Of a DNA stretch of 64,000 nucleotides, positions 1 to 9,765 are shown one piece after another. The DNA is from Sporodiniella umbellata. Its lineage: Eukaryota; Mucoromycota; Mucoromycetes; Mucorales; Rhizopodaceae. The notes beneath the pieces are model-generated. The model saw only the letters and a list, made by a program, of their open reading frames with translations, searched no databases and was not told where the DNA came from. The stretch spans positions 62,001-126,000 of the forward strand of contig JAIXMR010000001.1 of assembly GCA_025677835.1 (NCBI GenBank), read 5' to 3'. The translations under genes and the position numbers were made by a program. Every line of letters starts with the position of its first letter. Within the stretch, counting starts at the first letter, position 1.

Positions 1-2303
1 ATATTCAAAATGGTCGCTCTAACCTTTCATCGCTTGTAGCACGTACCTCTAAATGGATTGAAGCCTGCGATGGACTTGACAAACTTCTGAAAATACTCGG
101 AAACATCAGAAATGAGGTTGAGCGGTTTATAGTCAATGGTATCCACTCTGCTAAAGCTAGTAACAAGATTCAAAGATTTGAAAAACAGCTTTTGCAAACT
201 GCAGTTAACCAAGATGAGCTTGAGCAGAATGTAAAAAACACCCAGGATATGCTCCAAGATGAGGCTAGCTATACCTTATTTATTAAACAAAGTCAAGATC
301 TTCGGGACAGAAGTGCGGGTATACAACTCATGTTAGATCAACGAAGATTGGAAAGAGAGAGAGTAGCTCTATTTGATACTTTTACCAACGAAATTACTAA
401 GGTGTCCAAAGTATGCGAAGATCAAATCACCTATATTCGTCAACAGTCAAACACAAACCCAGAGAATCATTTGAAGAAGTCTGAATCCATCAAGAGTGTT
501 GTAAATGCCTATACTGCTGCCTTATCACATATTGAAGACAACTATAATGAATGCAAGAACAAATTTGAAGGTTCTATTGCTGACCAGGCTAACAAACTGA
601 TCAAGACCTATCAGCACCCCGAAACAGAAGTATTGGCTGCAACTCGCAATCTAGAAAAAACCTTAAGCGAGCTCCATACGCTTCTTCAAACTGAAAACGA
701 TTATATTACTTCTCTAAAATTATTGAAAAAATTAATCAGCTTAGATAGAGAAATTACTCGGTCCATCAACGATTTAAAGGCAGGCTCCTCACGACCTTAT
801 GGCCCCAACAAGGCTGCTGTACTTAAAACGACACTCAGTAGCAACGGTAGAAGTAAAGAACTACCTGAGCTTCGAAGTTTTGTACAACGCTACGACTCTA
901 CTGAGAGTTCAGTGAAAATCTTCTATAAACGATGTGAAGAACTTAAAAAAACCCTCAATCGACGAGCTAGCACTGCGCGTATCAACGCAATAATCAAGGC
1001 TGTGGACAGAAGAAGAGAAGATATGGGCAAAAAGTGGAGTGACATTAAATCTTCTGCTGATGAAACTCGTGCTCGCTTTAGCTTATTACACAAACACCAA
1101 ACTGTCAATTTGAAACTAGCAGAATCCTTACGCTATGTGGAAGACTTGAAAGAGCGTGTAGAAGCCTTGCAACTGTCCGGTACTAGTGTCTCTGTTGAAG
1201 AACAGGAGCTTGAGGAGCTCCAAGAAGAGATCAACGGCACTTTGAAGAAGAGTGTGACAGACATCGATATTCTTTTGAAAGCCATCTACATTAATCAACT
1301 GAGATCTTCTTTGTCCGACTCACCTTTAAAAGCTCAAAGAGAGAAACTTGTCAACGCCATTGAAGAACTACGTATACTAGTCAAAGAACGACAGGAGCAG
1401 GCACATACACAAGGCAGTATCACTGAATTCTTTAGTATTACACACCAAATCGATTCTGAAATTCTTCGATTGACCAAAGTAATCGAAGAAACATCGACAC
1501 AACACGCTAGTCTTATTGAATCCAAATTTAGCAAATCCGATCTTCAAGCGCTTCTCAAGACTTTGGTAACTACTTACAAGACAAGCGAGCCAGCTATTAC
1601 AGACCTCTTAGCCCAAGCTAAATCTGAAGCACAAAAACAATTTTTAGATGACAACAGCCGCGTTGCCAATGCAATTAAACAAACGATGAAGGATTGGTCC
1701 AATGTACAAGTGTCTGTTGCTTCCAGAGAAAAAGAACTACAGACTTGTATCAAGGAGCTTGACCATGAATTTTTTACAAAACTTGCTATGGCCAGAACAT
1801 CACCAAGGGAACGAAAAACAAGACGAGGAAGTTCTGCAGCCCCTCCTACACCTCGCCCGACCGGCAATTTTCGTTCATCGACAGTGTCTACTGAATTGAA
1901 AATGACCGTACCCAGCAACTCAGCCAACCGTAGAGCCAAAAGCCCCTTATATTCAGTTGGCCGTAAGCCCACAGCTTATGTGGCAGACCCAAAAAACGAA
2001 CTAGATGTTCAACTGGGTAATATTCTTAATCAAAGTGCTCATAAAATGAAAGTGGAACGGGTCAAAGGAGAAGTAGGCAAGTACTGGTTTGGCGACGAGC
2101 ATCCTAGACTGGTTTACTGTCGGATTTTGACTAAAGTAGTTATGGTTCGCGTTGGTGGCGGATGGGTTGAATTAGCCAAATACATTAAGGGTGAGTACAC
2201 TGCAACATATTAGTATATGGAATAGGCTACCAACTAAATCTTTTCTTTAGACCATGGTCATACAGCTGAAGAAATTAAGTTGGGCCACGAAAAAAAAAAC
2301 TGA
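1..2303 (+). CDS. GAS2/GAR-domain coiled-coil protein, 5'-truncated
   Basis: The reading frame is open from base 3, so the gene begins before the window. Exons are <3..2190 and 2251..2303. The intron has GTGAGT and CTTTAG ends. It removes an in-frame stop, and the second exon closes at a TGA at 2301. The visible 746 residues are mostly long charged helices resembling spectrin or plakin rod sequence. A basic Ser/Pro linker follows (around SPRERKTRRGSS and RRAKSPLYS). The C-terminus is a GAS2-related (GAR) module with KYWFGDEHPRLVYCRILTK and VRVGGGWVELAKYIK. GAR modules bind microtubules in animal GAS2 and plakins, so a role as a microtubule-associated linker is likely. This is inference from the family. 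The N-terminus, possibly with actin-binding CH domains, lies outside the window. The family call is good; the cellular role is unproven. Confidence 0.85.
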
Positions 2304-3007
2304 GTTGCGTGAAAACATTTGGGACACAAATTTTGAAGATGGAACATCCAAAACAAATTTAGGACACCAAGTTTGATGCTTTTCCAAAATGGGTCAGCGA
2401 CTCAATGTTTTTCAGGGCAGATGGATTTATTTGAACAAACACTAAAATAAAGAACTCTTTATTTGTTTCAAAGTACTCTCATTCGCCGTAGGTGAGTTGC
2501 CCTCATTTAGCTTTTTGTTTTTTTTTTTGGAAGGTGTACTTTTTGAGTCCAGCTCTGTTACTGAAGGTACATTACCCCAAAGCGATACTGCTGACCGTCC
2601 CATTCATCAAAATATAACGATACAAGCCGACAGGTCAGCATACAACTATAAATAGCCCTCCTCTCCCCTTCTTTTTCTTTGTGTTTAAGCACTAACACGG
2701 CTAATACCGTTTCATATGGTAGAAACAATGTAGCCTTTTTCCTTTCGTCATTTATCAATCTAAAGTAAATACACACTTCTCTGCTTTCATAATATGAAAA
2801 AATAAAAAAGGGCGAATAACTTAAAATTGCTTTCATTTAAATGTATCCAAAGCATTATACAAAATCCCGTAGTAGAAAATACATTTATATTCCACTGTTG
2901 TTTTTGGCTATCTTTTGGTTAATCCACAGAGTGTAGTGAAACTTTTATTACAAGGTAGATAAAGATCAACAAACCAAAATCGCTTTTGCTTTTGCTTTGC
3001 AACTTGA
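2304..3007. other. Intergenic 3' flanks, no gene seen
   Basis: This stretch lies between two convergent genes. It carries AATAAA-like sequences near 2447 and 2806 that fit polyadenylation of the plus- and minus-strand genes. The small ORFs here have no recognisable similarity and no supporting splice structure. Confidence 0.5.
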
Positions 3008-4253
3008 CTATTGACTGGGTCTATATTTCTATACAAAAAGTAAATTATTGCTCTAATTGTATTTTTTGGAGTTAAACTTACAAAACGGCCTCTGCCTTTC
3101 GCTTCTACCATTGGGTCGTTGTATCTTATAGCAGGTCTTGCATGATGATTTGAACGCTGTCTAGGCAGGCCTCTAGGGTCACTACGCATATCCTCTGATC
3201 TTCTTTCATCCGATCTTCTTTCATTCGATCTTTTTTCATCTGATCTTTTTTCATCTGATCTTTTTTCATCTGATCTTTTTTCATCTGATCTTCTTTCATC
3301 TGATCTTTTTGCCTCAAGTCTGTCGCTTGACTCTTCACGAGAGCTTTTCTCTTTGTGTTTTTTACTTAATCGTTTTTTCTCTTCGTTTTTTTTCCTTTGC
3401 TCCTTTTTTGAACGTTTGTGTGGTCCTTTGCTCTTTTTCTTGTCACGCCCGTCTCTTGATCGACGACGCTTCTTTCCGGATCGTTCTTCCTCCTCCTCCT
3501 CCGATGATGATGATGATGACGAATCAGTCTCACTTGTAGGTGCAGGCTTTTTTACTAAAAAGAAACATGAGATCTCCTTTTCACGATTTTAAGTATTTAC
3601 GCTGAGTGCCAGGAGGCAACTTGAGAACTAGTTCACCACAATTGGCAATCATGACGTTATGAAGAGGTCTGTCATGGTCGTCCACAGGCTCATTTTCCAT
3701 ACTTTCTACTACGGCATATCCAGAGATCACTTTTCCAAACACAACATGCTTTCCATCCAAATGAGGTGTAGGACGTGTAGTAATGAAAAACTGTGAAGAT
3801 TGCGTATTGGGACCACGATTAGCCATACTCAAAAGACCCTTGGTATCGTGTTTACGTTGGAATGATTCGTCAGAAAATGTTGAGCCATAGATGCTTTCGC
3901 CCCCCGTTCCATTACGACGTGTGAAATCTCCTCCTTGACACATGAAACCCTTTATAATTCTATAACCATAAAAATAAGGGTCAACCGACTCCTTTTCTAT
4001 TTTAAATGTACCTATGAACAATGGATCCTTTGTAATGCAAAGGCATGCTGCTCACTTTGCCGATTCCTTTTTCTCCTGTACAGAGAGCACGAAAGTTTTC
4101 TGCTGTCTTAGGTACCTGATCGGCAAACAACTCCATTATAATTCTTCCCACTTTTTTTTTAAAAAAAAGTAAGATATTATTACCGTTTTTCGTATGCTAT
4201 TTACCTCTATTGCCATCGACATCGATGTCAAAAAATACTCGAGGATTCAACAT
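3008..4253 (-). CDS. SR-type cyclophilin peptidyl-prolyl isomerase
   Basis: Exons are complement(3008..3028, 3082..3554, 3601..3959, 4012..4150, 4205..4253), giving 346 residues. The cyclophilin fold starts at the N-terminus ([30 protein letters not shown]). Active-site and ligand motifs follow ([28 protein letters not shown]). The CypA tryptophan is replaced by His, as in large nuclear cyclophilins, which usually bind cyclosporin weakly. After the domain come an Asp/Ser/Glu stretch, a Lys/Arg-rich tail and about eight tandem RSDEK-like pentapeptides, then RGRFKYRPSQ. This layout matches PPIG/SRCyp-type nuclear cyclophilins acting near spliceosomes and RNA polymerase II; that role is inferred. 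Without the last intron, translation would run about 40 codons further into sequence that looks non-coding. The gene shares a 108-base promoter with VMA21. Confidence 0.9.
3189..3312 (-). repeat. Coding 15-base tandem repeat (RSDEK array)
   Basis: Inside the last large cyclophilin exon, a 15-base unit encoding Arg-Ser-Asp-Glu-Lys/Arg recurs about eight times with few substitutions. The central copies are almost identical at the DNA level, which is typical of a coding minisatellite that can change copy number without a frameshift. Confidence 0.85.
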
Positions 4254-4361
4254 AATTTACACCAAAAAAAAAAGAGATATAAGAAAAACTGAGCTCAAAT
4301 TGTTTTTCACCCTCACTTCATTTTGATTTATTTTTCTCTCCTCTATTTATAGTTTCAAAAT

Positions 4362-4663
4362 ATGATTGAGCAAACCGACAAGCCATTCAAAGTCTGGATC
4401 GAAGAGAATGCTAACGTTATTTTGAAGCTTATGACTTTTACTGCCGCTCTTCTTGTTGGGCCCATTCTGACCTTTTTCCTTACTTTACACAGTTTATTTG
4501 AAGGTAATGAGATCTAACCAGAAATCAGTTTTATTCATCATTGATAGGCAACACAACCTATGCAGCCATCGCGGCTGCTGCAATGGCAAATGTCATTGTA
4601 GCCTTATACATCGTCGTTGCTTTCTTTGAAAAACCAGTGGATAAAAAAAAGAAAGACCAATAA
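4362..4663 (+). CDS. VMA21: V-ATPase assembly factor Vma21
   Basis: Exons are 4362..4503 and 4548..4663, giving 85 residues, the normal size for Vma21. The protein has two hydrophobic helices: residues about 23-46 (LMTFTAALLVGPILTFFL) and about 52-72 (AAIAAAAMANVIVALYIVVAFF). A short loop with NTTY separates them. The C-terminus is lysine-rich (KPVDKKKKDQ), resembling a dilysine ER-retrieval signal. In yeast, Vma21 is an ER membrane chaperone that builds the V0 sector of the vacuolar H+-ATPase. The intron has GTAATG and GATAG ends and restores frame. The exons are too short for simple ORF calling. The gene is divergent from the cyclophilin. Confidence 0.88.
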
Positions 4664-5971
4664 AAGATACAAGAGAAAAAAATGTGGGGCAGGTACTACT
4701 GCTTTCACCCGCCTTTTCCGTCAGTATTAAAAGAATTCCTCTCTCCTCTTTTTTCATTGCTAATACTTTTTTGTAGAATAAACATATCGCTCAAAGCACA
4801 TAAAGAAAAACTATTTGAAACCCTTTACACTAAACAGAAATAGCTTAAAAAGCCCTTAAACCAATAGTGGTCAACTTTGTATAATTTGAGACTTTTGTTT
4901 GCAGATGAAACTATGTTTTAGCGTTGGCATTTATAACTTACCGAACACTTAGATGCTGTTTACAAACTTTACTTTGGTTTCCAATTTTAAATCCTTTAGA
5001 TTTTGAAGGTTCGATTTTAAAATAAAAAAAAAAGTTTGGAAACCGTTTACAAAGAAGCATGATTGCTCAAAATATACATCCCCTTTTGACTTACCACATG
5101 TTAATGATTATCTACACCAACTCTCTCTCTTATTCGTTCTTTTTTGTCCCTGAGGAGGGGTATAGACAAATCGGCTTGTTTTTTATTATTTGTTTATAAT
5201 TACCATGATCTAGAGATTGTCAAAGCTTATATGGAAACTGACTTTATCTGACCTCCTAACAACCCTTGGAACTTTTTCTTTTAGAAAAAATTTACAGCAG
5301 TAATTGGCAATCTATGATCTAAAAAAAAGATCAGCGAGTAGACTTCAATTTTTATTGTAGCAAAACAGGGTCCATTTTTGGGGACAGAGAGCTACCAGCC
5401 AAATAAATACTATCCTAATGACAATCAACTTTCAAAGATCTACCAGTTACGTGTAACCATTTGTTACACGCTGTCAAAATCGGAGCATTGACATTTTGGA
5501 ATAGATGCGCAATTCATACGTTAGGTTAGAAAGTTGCCTGGTCGTTGCAACAAAGAAAACAAAAAAAAAGCTGTAATTGATGAGTTTATAAATAGTCTTT
5601 ATTCAAACAAACGAAAGATAAAGATCTAAAGTTTACCTTGATGTCGAAGACAGTTTCTAGTAAATTGCTATTCCACTTTTATCAAGACCTCCTTCTTAGA
5701 AGATGACATTGGTATTTACTTTCGTATAACGTTATTTTTCTTTTGTTCATAGCCTTATTAACAGAGTGCAAGGCGCAATAGAGTAACTTTTTCAAGTGTC
5801 TCTCCTTTTTAAACGTAGTATTCTAAACCTGTTACTAAGTTAATGATAGTATACCCCATTGGCTTTTTTTTTTAATATAAAACATTCAAGGGAAACAATA
5901 TAAATAGTAATGTATGTGTGTATAAAAATAGTAAATCAGAACTATCATTGCGCCATACAACTGGGTATACG
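4664..5971. other. Intergenic AT-rich DNA
   Basis: About 1.3 kb follows VMA21. I see no ORF with recognisable similarity, no tRNA and no repeat array. The left part is the VMA21 3' flank and the right part is the 3' flank of the possible minus-strand gene. Confidence 0.5.
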
Positions 5972-6157
5972 TCAACGGACGCCGTAGTCACTAGCTTTGT
6001 ACTTCTTTGTAGCTGGGCGCTCGTACTTGGTAAAATCCTGGTACTCTATCAAACTAAAGCGAACGATAATCGTATTAGTAACTCGTAAACAAAACAAACT
6101 GCTGTACAACGACTCCTTGGAGCCGCCAATTTAAATTAAAGACCCGAGCTTTGTTTT
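5972..6157 (-). CDS. Possible 3' exons of a small unidentified gene
   Basis: Two frame-compatible exons are proposed: complement(6100..6157) and complement(5972..6053). The intron between them carries a perfect TACTAATAC branch site and ends CGCTTTAG. The last exon encodes LIEYQDFTKYERPATKKYKA then SDYGVR and a stop. It uses ACC, AAG, TAC and GAG codons like the well-expressed genes here. The preceding exon reads NKARVFNLNWRLQGVVVQ and follows a TATATAG acceptor. I could not place the first exon or ATG; a GTATGT donor near 6395 is one candidate for the upstream intron. The family is not recognised. The product could be a small mitochondrial or membrane protein, but that is a guess. The model could be wrong. 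Confidence 0.4.
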
Positions 6158-6485
6158 CTATATAAAAGTAAAATCAGCCATGCACAGGGAAAGGTACTCG
6201 TATTCCTAGAAAGGCAAACTAACATAATGTAGCCGTATCTCATGTTTGCTTTCAATCCCCCGCTTAGATACATATTTGCCCAAGCTCCTCTCTGCTGCTT
6301 ACTCCCTTTTCAACGGCTCACTGCCTCTGTGCCTTTTCACTCCTTTTATATATTTATACATATATACGCACACCCCATACATACATACCCGACAGTCTGC
6401 ACTCTTTTTGCTTTCTTTTGTTTCTTGTTTATACATATATAATTGGTTTTTTTTTTTTTGTAAAACTCTTTCAGCTGCCGTTCCT

Positions 6486-7283
6486 ATGTCTGTAAATAAT
6501 TTTGTTTTAAAGCCTATATCATTTGAATCCTCTGACCACCTCTCGCTGAGTAGCAGCAGTCAAGGTAAGCCATAACCATATGTATAAACTACCTGCTAAT
6601 GCTTTTTCTACATAGGCTCATTCAATTTTAAGAGCAGAAACAAACCCTATATACCTAGTGACGACGAAGAAGAGGATGAATCGATGGACGATGATAAACC
6701 TATTTCAATTCGAAGAAACCAACAACTACCTAGCGACGATGAAGATGAAGGTAAACACGCACACAAGTCCCCTTTATCCCCTATCCTCTTTTTTCCCCTC
6801 CCCTTTTTTTTTTTCTATCTGCATGTTTTATTACACTCCATCGATACACAAAACCGAATCGAAATCGACAGACTTACACGCTTCTATTTAGAAGATAACC
6901 AACCACTAGAATCTTTGATGAATAAACCGATACCTTTTGTGCTGGCAGAAGGAAGTCGTCTTCAGCAACGTCAACGTCACTATCAATACCAACAAGCGCG
7001 ACTAGCACAATTTAATCAACGGCCATCTTCAATGACAGGCATGGACTTACTCAACCAACTTGAAAAAGAAAAAGCCAAGAGATCTAAGCCAAAGAAACCT
7101 CAACCTCAAGTAAAAATCGAAGGCGGACTGCTGGGTCAATTACCTGCCACAGGGTCTCACAGTATCAGCTTTCAACAGGTAGAGCAAGAACAGATGAAGC
7201 TAATGAAACAACGGTACCTTGATCCCGAACAGAAACGTTCGAGTCTTCATCGTTCAAGATCCCCCTCTCCTCACAAAAAATAA
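6486..7283 (+). CDS. Acidic/SR-tailed protein of unknown function
   Basis: Exons are 6486..6564, 6616..6750 and 6892..7283, giving 201 residues. The first intron has GTAAGC and CATAG ends, the second GTAAAC and TTTAG. Reading through the second intron also stays open, so an isoform cannot be excluded. The N-terminus is Ser-rich (SDHLSLSSSS). Two similar acidic blocks follow (IPSDDEEEDE and LPSDDEDE), then a Gln/Arg-rich helix (QQRQRHYQYQQARLAQ), MTGMDLLNQLEKEKAKR, and an SR-like end (LHRSRSPSPHKK). The acidic patches and SR tail suggest a nuclear, RNA- or chromatin-associated protein. No family is recognised and no function is claimed. Confidence 0.7.
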
Positions 7284-7457
7284 ATTGTAGACTCTCTCCC
7301 CGCCCTAATTTTGAGCTTCTAGAACAAGAGACACGTGTATATAAGAGGGAGTACGAGAAATGATATATAACAAAACAAAGTCCTATATATTTTTTTTTTT
7401 CTTTTTTTTTTTTTTTTCTCCTTTTTTCTTTCTTTCTTTCACATCAAAGATAACAAA

Positions 7458-7850
7458 ATGGAAAAGTTTCGTGAAGTATGAAATAAAAAAAAAAAAAAGA
7501 CCTTTGCCCTTGAATATTGATCCTTTGAAAAAGAAAATTACTGCTCTCCGTGCAGAAGTCGACGCAGCCAATACTCGTGCTGATAACAGCGAATTGAAGT
7601 ATAAAGAACTAGAACAAGAGTATATGAAGCAAGAGCATGATAATATTGGGTTAACCAACCGAAACAAACATCTTGAAGAAGACCTGCAAACAGCTGAGGA
7701 AAAAATCTCTTCTCTCAAAGAACTTGAAAAAGAAGATGATGACCTTAAAAAAGAAAACGACGCAGCACAAAGAAAAATCACTTTGCTTGAACAAGAGTTA
7801 GAAAAGTCAGAAAAGGCTGTTCGGGAAGCAACCAAAAAGTACACATACCC

Positions 7851-7883
<33 letters not shown>

Positions 7884-8086
7884 ACATGTTTCAAAGACTA
7901 ATATATACATATTCCAAAAACAGTTTTAGAGAAGCTGATGTCAAGGCTGAGCATTTTGAACGTAAAGTTCAACAATTCGAAAACTTGTCCGCTGATCAAG
8001 AAAAGAAGATCGAAGAGCTGAGGGAAAAGGTCATGGAATTACAAGGTCAATTAGATCAATTCAATGAAGAACTTAATGACATTTAA
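7458..8086 (+). CDS. Tropomyosin (S. pombe Cdc8-like)
   Basis: Exons are 7458..7475, 7534..7838 and 7924..8086, giving 161 residues, the same length as fission-yeast Cdc8. The whole protein is one heptad-repeat coiled coil. It begins MEKFREKITALRAEVDAAN and ends with AEHFERKVQQFENL, close to Cdc8. The second acceptor was chosen at CAG before TTTTAGAG because it keeps the heptad spacing (REATKNFREADVK). The next AG, six bases downstream, would delete two residues. The 85-base second intron holds a long A tract. Tropomyosins wrap actin filaments and stabilise actin cables and the cytokinetic ring; that role is inferred from the family. A long T-rich tract lies just upstream of the start. Confidence 0.92.
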
Positions 8087-8866
8087 AAACAATAATCATA
8101 ACCATAATAACAATAAGATAATAAAAATAGCTGCTTTCGAGCACCCATTCATTCATTAAACTCTATATACTTTCTTTGGATAAAGTAGGCGAGTCTGGAG
8201 CCATACACTGTGAGCTGTTGCGTATCTAAATAGACCATGACATGATTAGGCTCAAACTGATTATGGTCAGAATGGCTCCAGCTAGAGAAACGAAAAGACA
8301 ACACTCAGTCCTAGTCGCAGACAATAGTACGAAGCTTTGTTTTGACGCAAAGCCATGAAAGAAACGATTTAGCAGTCAACAATAAACGGACAAGTAGAGA
8401 CGTAGACAGTACTGGAAAAACACTAGTATAATTGCCTCAGTTGGTATACTTGACTGTATCTTCTTGTAGTTTTTTCATAACTGAAAGTGTACAGGTTTGT
8501 TTGAGCCGTAATTATCAATGCCCATATTTCCCTACTAGTTAAAGAAAACATAGAATTTTGTGCGTCCGATGCGCCACCAGAATAAACAAACCAACTTTAA
8601 AAGATGAGACGTAAGCTACAATTAATATATAGCAGACCCCTATTTCGTACTGTTCACTTTCTTCTAGCTTGTAACCCTGATTTAGACAAAAACATTCAGG
8701 ATCTACCTAATCTTATTCAGCCTATAAATACATACGTATAATTGAAATGCGTAAAAACAAACGAAACTGTACAAAAAAAAGCGTATCAGCGACGGCTCAG
8801 CAGTTGGGAAAATACAGAGCAAACGATAGGTAGAAGAATCTATATGTGTACTGGGGAAAAACCATC

Positions 8867-8898
<32 letters not shown>

Positions 8899-9765
8899 AG
8901 AGATGACAGATACTAAAAATACCATATAACCAAGTGTCAAATACAAAATCTATGCAGCGTTTTTGGAGCGACACCAGACAAGAAGCCGATGAACTGGAAA
9001 ATGGTAAATATAGGATTGAACAACTGTATTCCGTTGCTAGAGTTTATCCACTGCAAGCAAACCGCCAATTGTGCATGACATAGTTGATGTTTTTCAAAAG
9101 CTACGGAATATGTTAAAAGTGGCTATGGGTGTTCTACAAAGCGAAAACAAAAACAAAAACAAAAAAAAAAACTCTTTCTATTTAAAGGGGACACAAGTGG
9201 CTTAGTTCTCTTTTTTTTTTTACCTATCTCCTTTCTTTTATAAAGACTGTAAAGAACAACGATAAGCCTTCAGGTATGGTAGGAGGCCATCCTACAATCG
9301 GTGTACTAAAAGTACCTGTCAACACGTCCTTGAACATCAAATAAGAACCCTAAATGACTATGCTTAAATGGAGAAGCCATGCATTCAACACTGCCTGGTT
9401 CGACACGCTTACTTTGATTGAACTACAACAATAGACAACCTGTACCTGGAACTAGGGCTAGCGCCACTGGCCCTGCGTTCAAAACATTGATTCTCAGTGC
9501 GGGGTAAAAGATTGCACGTGAAGGTGGCAAGGTCCCTTGTCAAGAAATTGTGATTTACAATACAAACTCTACGCAACTTAAAATCTATATGCGGGAAGGC
9601 CCGTAAGCGTTGCTTTTGTTGCGGTAGAACGATACTTCAAACTCCTTTCCTACCTGTCGCTCACATACTTTTTTTTTTTTTTTTTTTCTCTCTCTTTAAT
9701 TTTTTTTTAAAAAAAAAAACACCCCCCTCTCTCTCCACCTTTTTTTTTTTTTTTTTTTAAAAGAA
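8087..9765. other. Intergenic DNA with homopolymer tracts
   Basis: About 1.7 kb contains A tracts near 8866-8895 and T tracts near 9669-9687 and 9741-9758. The last is the presumed SDH1 promoter element, ending about ten bases before its ATG. I found no credible gene. A short ORF at 8952 (MQRFWSDTRQEADELEN) is followed by a GT but no exon I could join. Confidence 0.45.

Noticed and set aside
2558..2836. 92-codon minus ORF after the GAR gene
   Set aside because: No similarity, no splice context, and it lies in the 3' flank of two convergent genes.
7383..7910. Minus-strand 175-codon Phe/Ser-rich ORF
   Set aside because: Antisense of tropomyosin plus poly-A/T tracts; the sense strand is clearly tropomyosin.
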